Positions 7,821-15,767 of a stretch of DNA of 44,426 bases are shown here, in pieces; the first letter of the stretch is position 1, and each line of letters starts with the position of its first letter. Under the pieces are notes generated by a model that was not told where the DNA came from, made no database searches, and worked only from the letters and a program-made list of their open reading frames with translations. Source of the stretch: an uncultured Prevotellaceae bacterium. Its GTDB lineage: Bacteria > Bacteroidota > Bacteroidia > Bacteroidales > Bacteroidaceae. Location of the stretch: the NCBI GenBank assembly GCA_945833925.1, contig CAMAFX010000015.1, positions 1-44,426 on the forward strand, written 5' to 3'. Made by a program: the position numbers and the translations under genes.

Positions 7821-7858
7821 GGATTGCCATCCCCTTTTGGGGGATGGGGAAAGGGCTT

Positions 7859-10800
7859 TTATTTCTTTGTGAACTTGAGGGTGCACTTGGTGTTGTTGGC
7901 ACTGATGAGGTGCGCTACGTATATGCCTGTGGGGAGATTGGCGATGGAGATGCGCTCTTCTCCCGAGGCTATGGCGAGAGGTCGGTATGCTACCTGGGCT
8001 CCTGCCGCTGTGTAGATGCGGAGGGTGGCTGCGGTGGCGGTCTCTGCACGGACAACGAGACGGTCGGACTCTATGCTGAGAGTCATGTTGTCGGTTGTGC
8101 CTGCCATGATGCTATGCACGTCGGTAGGATCATCCTCGGAGGGTACGTACTCCCATGGCGAAGCGTAGGACGTAAGCTGGTTGGATGCCAGGATGGTCGG
8201 CTTGGTCATGAGATAGACTTCGTTGCTACCATCGGGGTAGCGACCAACGGTCTGGTTGCCTTCGTGAGCGCAGTAGAAGAGGCTGTCTGCCCATGCTCCA
8301 TCGGCAGCCTCGATGCGTACCATCTTGCCATCATTGTTGTCGAGCTTGAAGTTGGCGTGTATCTCCTTGCCTGTCTCGCTGCGCTTGCTGCACCATACCA
8401 CCTTATAGCCGAAGGCTGGGATGACGGTTGCCTCGGGATCGTCGAGAGGCGATATCTGGTACTTGTGAGGGTTGGACTTCTTGTCGGTGAGGTACATGCC
8501 GGCGATGTCGATGTCCTCGTCGGTGGTGTTGTACAGCTCTATCCAATCATCTTTCTTGTAATAGTCGTTGACGTTGACCGTATTGCCAGCGCTGACCTCG
8601 TTGATACGTATCGGAGTGACGTTCTGGCTCTGCATCTCATTCTTGGAGAGAGGAGTGAACGATGCCACAAGGTCGCACACGAGAGTGTTTGCAGGCAAGG
8701 TGAACTCGGCATTGGTGTTGACAAAATCGCTCTCGCCACCGTCGTCGGCAGGCAAGATACATGTCAGCGAGCAGTCGAAGTAGACGTCGGAAGACGTTGC
8801 ACTCTGATTGTGAATCTCGACAGCCACAGTGTTCTCTCCCTTGACAAAGGCATCAGCACCGAGAGTGATGGTCTTGGTGTCGTAGGGGTCGGAACCGTAG
8901 GCAGAGGCATAGGTGTTGTAGGTGCAGCCCATCGGTACGCGTTCGTTGGCGACGGGTGTGCCATTGACGTAGATGACGTATCCATCGTCGTAGTTGACAA
9001 CAAACTGGAACTGAGTGTCGTTTGTTGGTTCGTCGTCGAGTTGGAATGTCTTGCGGAAGTAATAGGTAGGCCGCTTGTTGCTGGCATTGCCTCCGTAGTC
9101 GAGTGTAGTATTGATATTGGCACCATCCTCGCGGCTGTGATAGCCGAAGAGAGCCTGACCCTCGGACCATGAAGCATCGCTGTAGTCGGCAGACTGCCAT
9201 GACACACCGTCGAGAGAACCCTGGTCGTAGAACTTCCAGCGGCTCTGCATGCCGAAGAGTGGCACTCTGGACTCGCTGACAGCATCGCGGCTTGCCGTGC
9301 CTCGCCATGCCTCGAACTTATAGCCTGCCGGAGCGGTAGCCTTGAGACGTATGGGCGAGAAGAGATAGCCGTCGAACCTGCTGCGCGGGATGTTGATGCC
9401 GTTGACGGTGAGCGATGCGCCCTCGATCTCCGACTGCAGAGTGGCGTAGACGGGTTCACTGTCGGAGAGTCCGAACGTCTTGTAGTTGCGCATCATGTTG
9501 GTCATAGTCTGGCGGAAGTTGCCCGTGAGGGCATTGATGATGCCCTGTGCCTTACTGCGACCGGTGCCGTAGGGGCTATGGTTCTCCCACTGGATAGCAG
9601 GAGCGATGTTGGCAGCCAGGTCGTTGACAACCTGTTCAATCTCCTCCTCGTTACCGAAAACCGAACCGCCTACCACGCAATAAGTATCAATGAAGCGGCG
9701 TCGGAACTCCTCGTTCTTAATCATATTGAGGAAGATGGTGACAAGTTCCACCTCTTCGGTGATGCTGGTGCCGCCGTATTCAGGTCTGCCGAAGAAGGTA
9801 AATATCCTGCGGTTCTGGAAGTCGTTGAAGATGTTGTTGCCTGTGCGGTCGACGCAGTTGTCGAGGTCGAAGACCACCATGTGGAACTTGCCGTCGGAAT
9901 GTTGACGGAACGCCTTGACGTTGTTGTGAGGCCAGTCCCAGTCGTTGAGATAGAACTTGAACGCCATGTAGTTGGTGTAGTCGTCGATGTCGACAAGGTC
10001 GAGAAGCTGTTGCCATGCGATGGGGTCCTGAGCGTTTTCAGCAAGTGAGTACCATCGACGGAACGCCTCCTTGGTACCTTCCTTCTGCACATATCCCGAG
10101 TCGGTGCTCATCTCGAAGGCGTCCATATCGTCGGTGTCGATGCCGTAGTTGGCATATCCGTAGTGCTTGTTGGATGGTTCGCGCATGTTGAGCATGCCGT
10201 GATACTTGCCGTTGAGGAAGACATGGACGGAGCGGTGGCTCTGCAGGTTGAGAGGGAACTGGCTGACGCGTGCTATCTGCTGCAGGGCAATGTCCTTGAG
10301 TCGTGACTGGTTGTATTCGTCGTTTCCACCGTTGCGCAGCAGGAGCGACTTGTTCTTGTTGTATGGCTTGTCGGGGAAGAACCGGTAGTCGAGAGAGTTC
10401 TTCAGACTGTAGACCTTGCCCGACTTGAGCTTGAAGGAACGTGGCTCGTACTTACGGCTCCATCCGCCGCTGATGCAGATGTCAACCTCCTGGGCAAAGT
10501 AACCGTCCTGATTGAGTTCGTCGTTGAAGAACTCCATGCTGGCGGGACGGTCCCACTCCATGTTGAAGTTGCGCTTGGTGTAGTCCTGGTTGGCAGTCTT
10601 GCCGTTAGTGCCGCTGACATAGATGCCGATGGTGTTGTCGTAGAGGTTCCTGGGGTCGGTGACGATAGACACGACGGGCATGTAGTACTCCTTATCCATA
10701 TATACGTACGTGCGTGTGACAACGTCGGAAGGCAGGTAGCCGTCGCGGAACAGTCGAAAACGCAGGGTGCTGGTCTGCTCGACAGGGAAATAGCCATCGG

Positions 10801-12337
10801 TGCTGGTCTCGCCGTTGTCGAGAGTCGGCGTAGAACCGTCGGTGGTATAGCGCAGGGTGGTGCCTGAAGGGATGGTGACATTAACCTCGAGTGGCGAGTA
10901 GAAGAGCTGACCTGGCTGGTCGACCTCGGGCGCAGTCAACTGCTCGGTGGCAAAGGACGACTGCGCATTAGACTCGCCCGGCGTAGGCATAGCCGTGTAG
11001 CCCCAGGTGCTGTCGCCATCTTTGGTACGGGCATACGAAGCACGCATGACTGCCTGCGGATAGACTTGGCTTGCTATGATATTGCCGGCATCGTCGGAGA
11101 GGAAGATGGTATCTCCGTCGCAGTCCAGCTTCATGTCAATCTGTGTGTTCTCCCAGTTTTCGCCGATATCCTTGCGTGTCTCCTTGTGGTCGAACCAGAG
11201 CACACGGAAGCCCCTGGCAGGAACCTTGCCCACGCTGAGCGGTATGCGTGCCATCTTGAGGTTCTGTGAGTCATCGCTCAGCCAGTAGGTGCCGATGCTT
11301 ACATCCTTGTATGTAGGATTGTAGAGTTCGACGAATCCGCCGTAGTTCCACGATGGGTCGACGAACATATCGACGTTGGCAGACATCACCTCGTTGAACA
11401 CCACCTGACCTGCCTTGGCGCCATTGAATGTAACTGTAAGGAGACACTCGGATGAGAGGTTGGAACCATCGACCGTGGTGGCTGTGATGACGGTCTGTCC
11501 CGCATGATGAGTTGTGACGGTTCCCTGGTCGTCGACCGTTGCCACGCTCTCGTCGGACGATGTCCACGATGCCTTCTTGAAGAGAGCATTCGACGGTTTG
11601 TAGGTCGGAACAATCTGTGTAGAGTTTCCCAGTTCAACCTCGAGCGTCGAGGGAATGGTGATGGATGTTACCATTACCGTTCCGCCGTAGTACTCCAGTT
11701 TCCAGTTGTCGAGGCAAGTCCAGTCGCCGTTCTGAGTCTTTTTCTTGCGTATGCCGATGGTAAGCCGACCGTCGGTGCCCACGCTGACCTCGCAACTCGT
11801 GCGATAGTAGCCAGCCTCGAACCAATAATGGGCAGCCTGCATGTTGTTGGGGATGTATAGACGCTTGCTCTCCCACCAGTTGCCACCCGACGCAGTGCCT
11901 ACGGTCGACGTGCCTCCTCCCAGGCTTGTCTCGAGGGCTGCGCTCGACGCAAGGGGCAGCAGAGCAGTAGACTCCTCCTTAGCCGAAGCGGCATAGAGCA
12001 CAGCTAACTGATGGTCGGAATAGTCGCCCGAAGTGTAATACTCATAGTCCTGGGCTGATGAGCCGGCACGGTAGAAGGCACTGAGACTGACACGGTACTT
12101 GCCCGAAGAGAGACCGCTGATGGTCTGGTAGGAATCGTAGACCTTGTTGTAGTGCTCGGCATTGCCGACGGGATTGGCTGCTCCAAAAGCGGTGCCGCTC
12201 CAACCGGTCTTCACATCGTCTCCGTCGAAACGTGGATTGACAACATAGATGTCGGTTATATCTATCCACTCCTGGGACTGGGCGTAGCCCATCAAGGCAG
12301 AAACGAGTGCCATGAGGGTCAGTAATATCTTCTTCAT
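7859..12337 (-). CDS. Giant secreted CotH-kinase-type multidomain protein with T9SS tail
   Basis: The protein is 1492 residues. It has a signal peptide at 1-19 (MKKILLTLMALVSALMGYAQ). A galactose-binding-like N-terminal region is followed by a bacterial Ig-like domain at about 222-305 (WTSSDESVATVDDQGTVT) and a lamin-tail domain at about 313-430 (VVFNEVMSANVDMF, FVELYNPT). A chitobiase-C-like segment lies near 485-540 (LRYTTDGSTPT), and the CotH domain spans about 550-900 (GGWSRKYEPRSFKLK, NDWDWPHNNVK, MVVFDLDNCVDR). Next come a jelly-roll-like domain at about 1030-1195 and a second lamin-tail domain at about 1245-1380 (IRINEVSAGN, WIELYNTT). The C-terminal 75 residues (LRIYTAAGAQV, NLPTGIYVAHL) are a T9SS sorting domain, so surface or secreted location is likely. 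CotH domains are atypical protein-kinase folds; its target is unknown. The gene lies antisense within the men cluster. Confidence 0.9.
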   Translation of the reverse strand: MKKILLTLMALVSALMGYAQSQEWIDITDIYVVNPRFDGDDVKTGWSGTAFGAANPVGNAEHYNKVYDSYQTISGLSSGKYRVSLSAFYRAGSSAQDYEYYTSGDYSDHQLAVLYAASAKEESTALLPLASSAALETSLGGGTSTVGTASGGNWWESKRLYIPNNMQAAHYWFEAGYYRTSCEVSVGTDGRLTIGIRKKKTQNGDWTCLDNWKLEYYGGTVMVTSITIPSTLEVELGNSTQIVPTYKPSNALFKKASWTSSDESVATVDDQGTVTTHHAGQTVITATTVDGSNLSSECLLTVTFNGAKAGQVVFNEVMSANVDMFVDPSWNYGGFVELYNPTYKDVSIGTYWLSDDSQNLKMARIPLSVGKVPARGFRVLWFDHKETRKDIGENWENTQIDMKLDCDGDTIFLSDDAGNIIASQVYPQAVMRASYARTKDGDSTWGYTAMPTPGESNAQSSFATEQLTAPEVDQPGQLFYSPLEVNVTIPSGTTLRYTTDGSTPTLDNGETSTDGYFPVEQTSTLRFRLFRDGYLPSDVVTRTYVYMDKEYYMPVVSIVTDPRNLYDNTIGIYVSGTNGKTANQDYTKRNFNMEWDRPASMEFFNDELNQDGYFAQEVDICISGGWSRKYEPRSFKLKSGKVYSLKNSLDYRFFPDKPYNKNKSLLLRNGGNDEYNQSRLKDIALQQIARVSQFPLNLQSHRSVHVFLNGKYHGMLNMREPSNKHYGYANYGIDTDDMDAFEMSTDSGYVQKEGTKEAFRRWYSLAENAQDPIAWQQLLDLVDIDDYTNYMAFKFYLNDWDWPHNNVKAFRQHSDGKFHMVVFDLDNCVDRTGNNIFNDFQNRRIFTFFGRPEYGGTSITEEVELVTIFLNMIKNEEFRRRFIDTYCVVGGSVFGNEEEIEQVVNDLAANIAPAIQWENHSPYGTGRSKAQGIINALTGNFRQTMTNMMRNYKTFGLSDSEPVYATLQSEIEGASLTVNGINIPRSRFDGYLFSPIRLKATAPAGYKFEAWRGTASRDAVSESRVPLFGMQSRWKFYDQGSLDGVSWQSADYSDASWSEGQALFGYHSREDGANINTTLDYGGNASNKRPTYYFRKTFQLDDEPTNDTQFQFVVNYDDGYVIYVNGTPVANERVPMGCTYNTYASAYGSDPYDTKTITLGADAFVKGENTVAVEIHNQSATSSDVYFDCSLTCILPADDGGESDFVNTNAEFTLPANTLVCDLVASFTPLSKNEMQSQNVTPIRINEVSAGNTVNVNDYYKKDDWIELYNTTDEDIDIAGMYLTDKKSNPHKYQISPLDDPEATVIPAFGYKVVWCSKRSETGKEIHANFKLDNNDGKMVRIEAADGAWADSLFYCAHEGNQTVGRYPDGSNEVYLMTKPTILASNQLTSYASPWEYVPSEDDPTDVHSIMAGTTDNMTLSIESDRLVVRAETATAATLRIYTAAGAQVAYRPLAIASGEERISIANLPTGIYVAHLISANNTKCTLKFTKK

Positions 12338-12378
12338 CGTGATTAGTATCGTGTTTACAAAATAGGCATAACTGCTTG

Positions 12379-12410
12379 CAAAGTTAACAATTTCTATGTC
12401 TTATGCGCAA
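12379..12410 (-). promoter_or_regulatory. Promoter of the CotH-type gene
   Basis: On the minus strand TAACTTTG (12379-12386) matches TAnnTTTG. TTG (12408-12410) lies 21 bp upstream as a -33 element. The predicted leader is about 35-40 nt. Confidence 0.65.
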
Positions 12411-12449
12411 CATTTCGCGTTAATTCTTCATATTGAACTCATTTTTACC

Positions 12450-12457
12450 TATCTTTG
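12450..12457 (+). promoter_or_regulatory. -7 element for menB-menC-menE
   Basis: TATCTTTG fits TAnnTTTG and lies about 30 bp before the menB ATG. The -33 region is poor. A separate promoter is expected because the opposite-strand gene cuts this half off from menF-menD. Confidence 0.5.
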
Positions 12458-12486
12458 TGTCAATATTCAACAAAACAGAAGAAAAG

Positions 12487-13341
12487 ATGAGAGACTGGAA
12501 GACTATCAAGGAATACCGCGAGATTCTGCTCGACGAATGGGAGGGCATAGCACGCATCACCATAAACCGCCCGCAGGTGCGCAACGCATTCACACCGCTG
12601 ACAACGTGGGAGATGAGCGACGCCATGAGAATATGCCGCGAGAAGGCAAGCATAAGGGTGGTAATACTGACCGGTGCCGACAGTCCGCGCAAGGAAGGAC
12701 AGAGCGAGGAGGAATGGATGAAGACCAACGCCTTCTGCTCGGGAGGCGACATGAACGTGAAGGGACGGGGCGGATACATCGGCGAGGACGGCATACCACG
12801 ACTCAGCGTGCTGGATGTGCAAAAGCAGATAAGGAGCATACCCAAACCGGTGATAGCCATGGTGAACGGTTTCGCCGTGGGCGGAGGACACGTGCTGCAC
12901 GTGGTGTGCGACCTGACTATCGCCGCCGACAATGCCAAGTTCGGACAGACGGGACCCAAGGTGGGCAGTTTCGATGCCGGCTTCGGCAGCAGTTACCTGG
13001 CACGCGTGGTGGGTCAGAAGAAGGCACGCGAGATATGGTTCCTCTGCCAGCTGTACACCGCTCAGGAGGCACTGGAGATGGGACTCGTGAACAGGGTGGT
13101 GCCTCACGACCAACTGGAAGACGCCACCGTGGAGTGGTGCCAGATAATGATGAAACGCTCGCCAATAGCACTGCGCATGATAAAGCGCGGACTGAACGCC
13201 GAACTCGACGGACAGGCTGGCATTCAGGAACTTGCAGGCGACGCCACCATGCTCTACTACTTCAGCGACGAAGCACAGGAAGGAGGCAAGGCATTCCTCG
13301 AGAAGAGAGAACCAAACTGGGGCGACACGTACATACCATAA
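12487..13341 (+). CDS. menB: 1,4-Dihydroxy-2-naphthoyl-CoA synthase MenB
   Basis: This crotonase-fold enzyme closes the second ring of the naphthoquinone from o-succinylbenzoyl-CoA. The protein is 284 residues from ATG 12487. The frame is open 18 codons further upstream, but that part covers the promoter. The oxyanion-hole segments are FCSGGD (83-88) and GFAVGGGH (128-135). The MenB-specific block [20 protein letters not shown] (154-173) is followed by [15 protein letters not shown], which is nearly invariant in the family. It is the first gene of the menB-menC-menE run, with 10 bp to menC. Confidence 0.97.
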   Translation: MRDWKTIKEYREILLDEWEGIARITINRPQVRNAFTPLTTWEMSDAMRICREKASIRVVILTGADSPRKEGQSEEEWMKTNAFCSGGDMNVKGRGGYIGEDGIPRLSVLDVQKQIRSIPKPVIAMVNGFAVGGGHVLHVVCDLTIAADNAKFGQTGPKVGSFDAGFGSSYLARVVGQKKAREIWFLCQLYTAQEALEMGLVNRVVPHDQLEDATVEWCQIMMKRSPIALRMIKRGLNAELDGQAGIQELAGDATMLYYFSDEAQEGGKAFLEKREPNWGDTYIP

Positions 13342-13351
13342 GCAATCAACA

Positions 13352-14497
13352 ATGAATATATCTCTTTCGCAAAGAACACTGCACTTCAAGAAGCCGGCAC
13401 GCACGTCGAGAGGCGAATACTCGGAGCACGGCATGATAGTGATAACCATAACCGACGAGAAGAGCAACCGCATCGGACTGGGCGAATGTGCACCACTGCC
13501 CGACCTGTCGTTCGACCGCGATGCATACATGAAGATGTCGGACGTGGCAAGACTCATCGACAACGCCCTGAAGAGCGACGACTACGCGGAGGCACTGCGC
13601 CCCTACCCCGCCCTGCTTTTCGCCCTGGAATCGGCAATGTACGACTACCAGCAGAACCCCATACTCTACGACACTCCATTTGCACGAGGCGAGGTGGGAA
13701 TACCCACCAACGGACTGATATGGATGGGCAGCTACGACGAGATGTTCGATCAGGTCAAGAAGAAGATACTGCAAGGATTCCGCTGCATCAAACTGAAGAT
13801 AGGCCGACGACCATTGGAAAGCACAATGCCTGACGAAGGAACATCGAAGAGCGACGGAACAATGAGCGCCGGAGGTATGACGCCGGAGGACTATTGGGAG
13901 GAGGAGATGAGCGTGATAAGAAAGATACGCTCTCGATTCTCGCCCGACACGCTGCAACTGCGCGTGGATGCCAACGGCGGACTGGGATTTGACCGCGAGA
14001 ACAACTTCAGCATGGCTCTCGTAAAGGAGAGGCTGGAGGACCTGGCCGGATACGGTATCCACTCGATAGAGCAACCCATACCGGCACTGCACGGCGGAAG
14101 CTGGAAGGCGATGGCGGAACTGTGCGAGACAACGCCTCTGCCCATCGCACTGGACGAGGAACTCATAGGCGTCAACACGCTTGCCGAGAAGCAGACACTG
14201 CTGGACACCATCATGCCACAGTTCATCGTGGTGAAGCCGACACTGCACGGCGGCATATCGGGCACACTGGAATGGATTAACGAGGCTAACAAGCGAGGCA
14301 TCGGTTCGTGGATGACATCGGCACTGGAGAGCAACATCGGACTGCGCAATGTGGCTCTGCTGGCTGCACGTGTGTACGGACCCGGATGCGTCTTCCCACA
14401 AGGACTGGGAACGGGACTCCTCTACAAGGACAACATCGAAATGGACATGGAACTGCGAGGCTGCAGACTGTGGAGGCTGGAAGTGGAAACCGACTAA
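13352..14497 (+). CDS. menC: o-Succinylbenzoate synthase MenC
   Basis: This enolase-superfamily dehydratase makes o-succinylbenzoate from SHCHC. The protein is 381 residues from ATG 13352. The longer open frame upstream overlaps menB and is rejected. The catalytic set is complete: KLK with Lys147 and Lys149, metal ligands Asp206 (RVDANGG), Glu240 (SIEQP) and Asp268 (ALDEE), and Lys295 (VVKPT). A Ser/Gly/Thr-rich stretch at about 153-178 (STMPDEGTSKSDGTMSAGG) between the KLK strand and the next helix looks like an extra loop. It is tightly spaced between menB and menE. Confidence 0.94.
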   Translation: MNISLSQRTLHFKKPARTSRGEYSEHGMIVITITDEKSNRIGLGECAPLPDLSFDRDAYMKMSDVARLIDNALKSDDYAEALRPYPALLFALESAMYDYQQNPILYDTPFARGEVGIPTNGLIWMGSYDEMFDQVKKKILQGFRCIKLKIGRRPLESTMPDEGTSKSDGTMSAGGMTPEDYWEEEMSVIRKIRSRFSPDTLQLRVDANGGLGFDRENNFSMALVKERLEDLAGYGIHSIEQPIPALHGGSWKAMAELCETTPLPIALDEELIGVNTLAEKQTLLDTIMPQFIVVKPTLHGGISGTLEWINEANKRGIGSWMTSALESNIGLRNVALLAARVYGPGCVFPQGLGTGLLYKDNIEMDMELRGCRLWRLEVETD

Positions 14498-14512
14498 CAA
14501 TTACTGAACAAG

Positions 14513-15685
14513 GTGAGCATAAAGGACGAACTTCTGGAACTGATGGCGCAATGGAACAGTCCATCGCCAACAATGACCGTACACACCAGCGGAAGCACAG
14601 GCAAGCCCAAAGCCATAGAGGTGGAGAAGGCACGTATGCTGGCATCGGCACGTACCACCTGCGACTATCTGGGACTGAAAGCCGGCGACACGGCACTGCT
14701 GTGCATGCCGCTCAGGTATATAGCCGGCATCATGATGGTGGTAAGGGCACTGGAGAGGGGGCTGTTGCTGGCGATTGTGGAGCCAAACGGAAAACCGTTT
14801 GGAACTGTGGCTGAGGCAGGCAAGGACAACGGAGGGGAGGAACAAGAGCATCGCGAGATGGCTGTGCTTACCTGCCTGGACGGAAGGAGCGGCGAGATAA
14901 GTGAGGCTGCCTTCGGACACTTCGACCTTGTGGCGATGGTGCCGCTGCAGGTGTGGAACACGCTGCAAGACACAACGCAGACAGAATGGCTGAAACGCAC
15001 AAGAAGCCTCATCATCGGAGGAGGGGCAATTGACCATAATCTGGAAATGCAACTGTGTGAGTTCAGCACGATGCTGAGTGTGTACAGCACCTACGGTATG
15101 ACGGAGACACTCAGCCACATCGCACTGAGAAGAATCGGCGAGCCCTGGTACCAAACGCTGCCAGGCATCACAATAGCACAAAACGACGAGGGATGCCTCG
15201 TCATCGATGCTCCTGCGCTTTGCTCAGAACAACTCATCACTAATGATATTGTCGAGCTGAAGGAGGCAAGCGAACACTATATACCGGGAGTGGGAAACGC
15301 AAAGCCGAAAGAAGGAAACACAGAAGCGGGAGTGGGAAACGCAAAGCCGGGAGTGGGAGAACAGGGGCGTGGCCAGCTGTTCAGAATATTGGGACGACGC
15401 GACAACACTATCTGTTCGGGCGGAATAAAGATACAGATTGAGGAGGTGGAGGCTGCACTGAAACCTGTGTTCGGCGACACGATACAGGTGACGTCGGTGC
15501 CTCATCCTAAATTCGGGGAGGTGGTGGTGTACCTTACCACAAAGGAGATTGACGAGCACCTGCTGAGACTGTGCATACCGAACCCCTACTGGCTGCCGAA
15601 GAAGATAAGGCTGGTGGACCACCTGCCAAGGACAGAGACAGGCAAACCAGACCGGGCAAAGGCAAGGGAGATGGCAAGGCAATGA
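14513..15685 (+). CDS. menE: o-Succinylbenzoate--CoA ligase MenE
   Basis: This adenylate-forming enzyme activates o-succinylbenzoate to its CoA thioester for MenB. The start is GTG 14513, 15 bp after menC, with no better ATG. Motifs present are the phosphate loop TSGSTGKPK (25-33), YGMTET near 195, GRRDNTICSGGIKIQIEEVE and the catalytic Lys378 in RTETGKPDR. The 390-residue length fits the compact MenE found in Bacteroidota. Residues about 258-283 are a Gly/Pro/Lys-rich segment encoded by a DNA repeat, placed just before the hinge to the C-terminal subdomain. The gene ends 17 bp before a strong terminator. Confidence 0.94.
   Translation: MSIKDELLELMAQWNSPSPTMTVHTSGSTGKPKAIEVEKARMLASARTTCDYLGLKAGDTALLCMPLRYIAGIMMVVRALERGLLLAIVEPNGKPFGTVAEAGKDNGGEEQEHREMAVLTCLDGRSGEISEAAFGHFDLVAMVPLQVWNTLQDTTQTEWLKRTRSLIIGGGAIDHNLEMQLCEFSTMLSVYSTYGMTETLSHIALRRIGEPWYQTLPGITIAQNDEGCLVIDAPALCSEQLITNDIVELKEASEHYIPGVGNAKPKEGNTEAGVGNAKPGVGEQGRGQLFRILGRRDNTICSGGIKIQIEEVEAALKPVFGDTIQVTSVPHPKFGEVVVYLTTKEIDEHLLRLCIPNPYWLPKKIRLVDHLPRTETGKPDRAKAREMARQ
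15285..15358 (+). repeat. 42-bp-period minisatellite inside menE
   Basis: A 23-bp sequence beginning CGGGAGTGGGAAACG occurs at 15285-15307 and 15327-15349. A partial third copy (CGGGAGTGGGA) is at 15348-15358. The first two copies are 42 bp, or 14 codons, apart, so the frame is kept. They encode PGVGNAKP-like repeats in a flexible linker. Confidence 0.88.
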
Positions 15686-15702
15686 GTGAGCCACGAAAAA
15701 GG

Positions 15703-15751
15703 AAATGGCGCTGCAACGATGATGATTGCAGCGCCATTTCTGTATTTTATT
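15703..15751. terminator. Bidirectional terminator between menE and the PL11 gene
   Basis: A perfect 14-bp stem, AAATGGCGCTGCAA (15703-15716) with TTGCAGCGCCATTT (15726-15739), has a 9-nt loop. On the plus strand it is followed by a T-rich run. On the minus strand it is followed by CCTTTTTCG. It therefore serves both convergent transcripts. Confidence 0.9.
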
Positions 15752-15767
15752 GAAGGACTATCGAATG

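Noticed and set aside
7844..9172. 442-codon open frame on the plus strand inside the CotH-type gene
   Set aside because: It is antisense to a gene with clear domains, has no start context or family signature, and reads as a Val/Asp/Gly-rich mirror of the biased codons on the other strand.
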